From Gymnothorax reevesii (Eukaryota; Chordata; Actinopteri; Anguilliformes; Muraenidae), in assembly GCA_029721435.1 (NCBI GenBank), contig CM056573.1, positions 123,777,447-123,841,446 on the forward strand: 64,000 nt of DNA. The letters run 5' to 3'. A program made the position numbers and the translations under genes. Positions 59,175 to 64,000 of this stretch are shown here, in pieces. Position 1 is the first letter of the stretch. Every line of letters begins with the position of its first letter. The notes beneath the pieces are model-generated. The model saw nothing but the letters and a program-made list of their open reading frames with translations. It searched no databases and was not told the DNA's origin.

Positions 59175-59385
59175 TTCGAATTTTTTTTTAAAGATTTTTT
59201 TTGGGATTTTCTCCTTTATTTGATAGTCACACATTAGAGAGAGACAGGAAAGTTGCGAATAAGAATGGGGAAGACACGCGGCAAATGACCCGGAATCAAA
59301 CCGGGTCGCCGCAGGAAGGCCACAGCCTTTATGGTGCGTGCACTCAGACCGATGAGCCCCCGGGGTGCCCCAGTGTTCGAGTTTT
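59175..59385 (-). mobile_element. tRNA-derived SINE
   Basis: On the minus strand the head includes GACCCGGTTTGATTCCGGGT with a B-box (GGTTTGATTCC). The body has GCCGCGTGTCTTCCCC-type sequence and CTGTCTCTCTCTAATG, and the tail is A-rich. This is the layout of a common fish SINE with an RNA polymerase III promoter. Confidence 0.7.
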
Positions 59386-59989
59386 TTGAGGGATATAGAG
59401 GAATATTTGTTGTGTGAGGAAGTATGTCATTAGTGAAGTTTCCAACATCGAGGAAGGTGATGCAAAAATAAACGCAGGTAGTGGCTTTCATTTTTGTTCA
59501 AAAGCTGCACATGACAAAGTAATGATGTGAACAGAATGTTCATATTCAAGTGCAACTGTCGGTAGCTGAAATAATCAAACCCTTGGCTTGTTGAAAGCAT
59601 GTCAGCGCCCACGTAAGTACACGACCCACCAGACCATAGGCTGCTATAAGCCTGTTTGCCAAATCACATTTCTCAAAGACTGAATACTGCTGATTTTCCA
59701 CCCTCACTTCAGCTGGGAGTCAGGGGCCACCGGACCAATCAGAAGCAATAATTGTTCACTTAAAGTAAAAGTTCACCCAAAAATAAAAATTCACTCATCT
59801 ACTCACCCCAAGGCAAATCAAGTGCCCATGAATTTCTTTATTCCTCAAAACACTTTTGCAGTTACAAAGAAAAGCAGCACTGAAGAAAAATTCAAATTAA
59901 TTGAAGTCATTGGAGACCACTTTTCAAGTGTAAAAAAACAACATTTAAAAATAGGACCAAGGGTCCCGTAGCATACAGGCAAGCAGTCT
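59386..59989 (-). other. WDR35 intron or upstream, nothing recognised
   Basis: No feature recognised. Confidence 0.4.
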
Positions 59990-61960
59990 AACAGCGATGA
60001 TACAAGTCATGAAAATTTCATGTGAAGTTTGACATTTGAATCAATGAGACTCAATGTCAAGGTCACTCAATAAAAGTTTGCATACATTTATAAAACCGTC
60101 TGTAATACAATCCTAAACTCTGAAGCAGTTTTGGTGATACAAGTAATTATAATATGTCAATATGTATTCAATATGTCAATTGTGAACTTTAAAGTACACA
60201 GAATGTCAAGTTGTGGTCAGCAAATGGACTTCATTTATGACTTTCTGAATGTCTATATAGAGTAAACCTTGGCTCAGTCTGTGATCATTTTGGTGATTCA
60301 AGACATAGTAATTTCATTGTTAAGCTTGACCCTCAAAGGTCAATGACAGTCAAGTTGAATGTCACCAAATGAAAGTTCATATGTGACTTCCTAGATTTCA
60401 GTAACACAAACCTAGGCCCCATCTGTGACCATTTTAGTGATACAAGTCACTGAATTTTTACTATGTCACATTTGACCAGGTCACCAAATGAAAGTTCTTA
60501 TATGACTTCCTCTCTGTCTCCAATACAAAGCTAGACTCCATCTGTGACCATTTTGGCAATACACATCATTGTAATTGTATCATGTCAAGTTTGACCTTCA
60601 AATGTCATCAACAGCCAAGCTGAATGTCACCAAATGAAAGTTCATATGTGATTTCCTATGTCAGTAACACAAACCTGAGCTCCATCTGTGACCTTTTCAG
60701 TGACAGAAGTCATTCAATTTTCTCTGGGTCAAGTGAGACCTTCGAAGGTCAATATCAAGGTCACCAAATGAAAGTTCATACATGACTTCCTATACGTCTC
60801 CAATACAAACCTACACTCAATCTGTAATGATTTTGCTGATAAAAGTCATTGACATTTCACTGTTTAGTTAAGCCGTTCAAGGTCACTGAAAGTCAAGGTC
60901 AAAGTTACCGAATGAAACTTCATACATGATTTCCTATATGCCCGCAATACAAACCAAAGCTCCATCTGTAATAGTTTTGGTTATAGAAGTCATTGAAATT
61001 TCACTTAGTATGTGAAGTTTCATCTTCGAAGGTTGCCGACGATCAAGTTCAAGGCTACCTATTCAAAGTTCATACATGACTTCCTATAAGTGTTCAATGC
61101 ACATATGTTCCCAATCTTCAATATTTTCAAACGTAGAAACTTTAGAAAATTGTAACATTTTGCTTGACCTCAAGTTTGACCTTTCAAAGTCAAAGTCACG
61201 CTATAACACACCCAAAATATAGGTTATATATTACTTCCTATATGTCAGTAATACAAACTTAATCTCTATCTGCAACCATTTCGCTTCCACGGGCGATTTG
61301 GTCCATTCTCCATAAGACCCAATGTTACAAGTACAAGTACAAGTACCGAAGTACAGCGCCGCCACTACAACCACTTCCATCGATTCCATCAAAATGGCAC
61401 TCGCACTGTACAGAAAGTGCATCAAGGTGAGTTGATTGCCAGATTTAGAAAAAGGTTAGACAGTTTTTGAGAAAAAATTTTTCTCATTTCTTTTAACATT
61501 GTTAATATATTCCCTGACCTCGAGTTGGACCTTTCAAAGTCATCAGTAGTCAAATTTAATATTGCCAAAATATAGGTCATATATGACTTCCTATATGTCG
61601 ATAATACAAACTTCATCTCTATCTGCAACCATCTGCCCTCCACATGCCATCTTGCATATTCATAAAGTACAGCGCCCCCAATAGGCCCAATTCCATTGAT
61701 TCAATCAAAATAGCACTTGCACTGTACATTGATGGTACCAAGGTAATTTGATTGCCTGATTTAGAAAAAAATGTAACACACAGTTTTTGAGAAATAATTC
61801 TTAAAAAAGTCCTATCTTTAACATTGGAGCCAAAATTTCAAGGGCCTATAAAACGGACAAAAATGATTCAATCAAAAATCCAAGAAAAATGACGTGAGAT
61901 ATATATGGTCTGGTCGTATGTTACTGCAAATTAACATGAAAATTCATCTGGCCAAAAAAA
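59990..61960. repeat. Long degenerate tandem array, units of about 118-146 bp
   Basis: CTCCATCTGTGACCATTTTG-like blocks recur near 60272, 60418, 60536, 60680, 60815 and 60959, alternating with CCAAATGAAAGTTCATA and AAGGTCAA blocks. Later units (61200-61800) share ATATGACTTCCTATATGTC. GGACGACGGACGCTGGAC follows near 61979. It resembles elements F and C in design, but the terminal repeats were not found. Confidence 0.72.
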
Positions 61961-62076
61961 AAAAGATTAAAAATGTTCTGGACGACGGACGCTGGACACC
62001 ACACCACGACAATACTGCCCAATGGACCGGTAAGCAAAAACCACAAAATGCCTCCATACTGCTTGTGCAGCCAAAG

Positions 62077-62483
62077 CCAAGTGTCCGTAAGCCCTGATGT
62101 TAAAATTTGACTCGGAAAGAAGTCTTTTCACATCATTTTTTTTGCCTTAATGTCCAATCTAGCCACTTAGCCAATAGCCCTGTTCATTTTCACGGAAGAA
62201 GTTCTAAATTCAAGACCTCTAGCTACAGTGGCAAATGAGGGCTAAAAATGCTGCAACGGCCCTAAACGTCTCCAATTGGAGAAATGCACTGCAGTTTTGA
62301 ATGTTCGTATTCACTGACTGAACAGAGCATTTTTAAGGTCGGCCAACATAGCAAGGTCAACTTCTTCCGCAAAAATAAACAGGGCTCTTGGCCAAGTGGC
62401 TACATTGGACATTTAGGCTAAAAATATATTGAAAAGACGTCTTTACGAGTTACATTTCAATGCTTGGGCTTATGGACACTTGG
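62077..62483. mobile_element. Foldback MITE with about 125-bp arms
   Basis: The left arm (62077-62203, CCAAGTGTCCGTAAGCCC ... GGAAGAAGTT) and right arm (62359-62483) are inverted copies with moderate divergence, separated by about 155 bp. No coding sequence and no clear target duplication. Confidence 0.75.
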
Positions 62484-64000
62484 ATTACGCCCCACGAGCA
62501 GTATGCAGTAGCGGATCCGGGGCGGGGGTGGAGCACAGGGAAGCGCGCCCCCCTTTTTTCGCAGAAAAGCAAAAAAGCCATGCACGCAAGATTCGTATAC
62601 CAAGGCCATATGTAGGAGGTGCACATGTAACTATCATTCCTCAGCTTCATGACAGTCATTATTTCTGACAACCTCTTAACATGCAAGTCAAATAGTCCTC
62701 ACGGTTTATATATCACTTTTAATGCTTCAACTTCACTATTCTGGTTGTTACGCATCAAAGCAAATTTATTTGGATCCAATTTTATATATTTGCTTCATGC
62801 GATAGGACCGCATGACCGAGAAACTCTTTTCTTGGAAATAAAAAACGATATATGGACTTAAGCTATGTGCAATTTAGTTGTTTTCATCCTAAAGTTTTAG
62901 AAGGCTGGCTTGCCAGGAAATTTATTCAATCAATGGCCTTGCTAGTCCCCTTGGGAACCACGTTTCAACTACTACAGACAAAAATGTCAGAAAGCAATGG
63001 AAACGCGGAAAAGCTTCGAGAACAGAGTAAACGACATTTGAGGCTCAGCCTCTCAAATGCAAAAAAAATGACCAGCTGTTTGGCCATGATGATCCTCATA
63101 GCAGCAGTTTTCATTTGCAGGGGGGACACGGAAGCGGTAAGACTGACGTTAAATTAATAGGCTATCGTAAGTATGTGTTCGGTTACAATTTACTTGAGTT
63201 CACAAAAGGACCCCACTGATGGACCAGTTGTTCATAGCCTACTATTTGATGTATACTGATTCGTTGTTTTACGGTGCCAAATAAAATTTGTCTGGGAATA
63301 CCGGAAGACTTTCCAAATTTTCGATTCCAAAACCCTGTCTTCACATTCAGAATCACCCGTCATTAAACTTGTAACTAGTGAGTACTGCGGTTCTGAAGCT
63401 AGTGAGCTATTCTATGCCCTTTAGACTCTGTACGCAAGATATGTAACATTATTTAAAAAGGTTATGTATGAGTCAATCCAAATAGTGCAATGGTCTTATT
63501 GAAAAAATTCTAAATGGCCCTAAAGTCACATTTCTTTTTCACATTCATTCATGTAAATATCGAGGGCTGACTGCAATAAACAATTAGGTCCAGATGTTAT
63601 ATATTGGACATAACTGTTCATTGTAGTCAGCCCTTGATATAATAATAATAATAATAATAATAATATTTCCGTATAAAAAAAGTTTAAATGTTATTATGTT
63701 TTAATATAGGACAGCATCATTGTATTAAATTTATTTCATGACAACTTTTGGATAAATAGGATTTTTATATAAATAAGATAGTTTGTTATGGGCATTACCC
63801 ACCCAACCACTGCCTCCAGATCAGCAAATTCACTCATGTGCAGAAATTCAACTTAATGGTGACTCGGATTATGTGTATGACAACACTTCTTACTCTCACA
63901 ACACTGGGGAGTGTTTTTGAAGCATTAAAGCCTCATCTTTTATAACCATTTTGAAAAAAGGCAATCACAGCTTTGTAATAACTTTTTACAAGCTGTTGAG
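62484..64000. other. Unannotated right end of the window
   Basis: No WDR35 exon was found on the minus strand. The 101-codon open frame at 62852-63157 has a hydrophobic stretch but no known family, no splice evidence, and is not called. Confidence 0.4.
63638..63664. repeat. (TAA)n microsatellite
   Basis: About nine AAT/TAA trinucleotides. Confidence 0.85.

Noticed and set aside
59175..59385. True tRNA gene
   Set aside because: B-box is present, but the clover-leaf is not intact and a SINE body and A-rich tail follow.
62852..63157. 101-codon frame with a hydrophobic stretch (LAMMILIAAVFIC)
   Set aside because: Could suggest a small membrane protein, but there is no known family, no supported splice site and no promoter; kept as unannotated.

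Overview
The window looks like nuclear DNA of a ray-finned fish. Protein-coding genes are vertebrate-type with introns, most of the DNA is non-coding, and the repeats are typical of fish: several Tc1-like families, piggyBac-like and hAT-like elements, a 5S rRNA-derived SINE, a tRNA-derived SINE, LINE fragments and a BEL/Pao LTR retrotransposon. The species cannot be named from the sequence alone.

Two host genes are supported, both on the minus strand. KCNS3 (Kv9.3, a silent modulatory potassium-channel subunit) is a single intact coding exon at 24632-26146. A GC-rich stretch near 27563-27900 with a good splice donor is a plausible 5' UTR exon and promoter. WDR35 (IFT121, a subunit of the IFT-A ciliary transport complex) is represented by its last 11 coding exons between 58051 and 32328. 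Their splice phases agree throughout, giving 555 codons plus stop. The WD40 half of the protein must lie beyond the right edge. KCNS3 and WDR35 lie in the same region of human chromosome 2p24, so finding both here fits conserved synteny.

Left part (1-24 kb): intergenic and dominated by mobile elements. At 4143-9094 four elements are nested inside each other (Tc1-like, Tc1-like, a short-TIR repeat, piggyBac-like). At 9860-17974 a young BEL/Pao retrotransposon with 721-bp LTRs and a perfect 5-bp target duplication sits inside an array of about 146-bp repeats. At 22091-23312 a Tc1-type MITE carries two further insertions.

Middle (24-32 kb): KCNS3, its presumed 5' region and unannotated intergenic DNA, then a decayed Tc1 element.

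Right part (32-64 kb): the WDR35 introns. They hold an intact, possibly active Tc1 element (52121-53631, 337-residue transposase, perfect 30-bp TIRs), two decayed Tc1 copies, a 988-bp hAT-like element with a perfect 8-bp duplication, MITEs, SINEs and many minisatellites.

The most unusual observation is that minisatellites sit at the downstream edges of WDR35 exons again and again. In two cases the repeat unit contains the exon's own end: the 45-bp array at 46083-46510 copies the last 18 exonic bases plus the 5' splice site, and the 48-bp array at 32083-32352 copies the last codons plus the stop codon.
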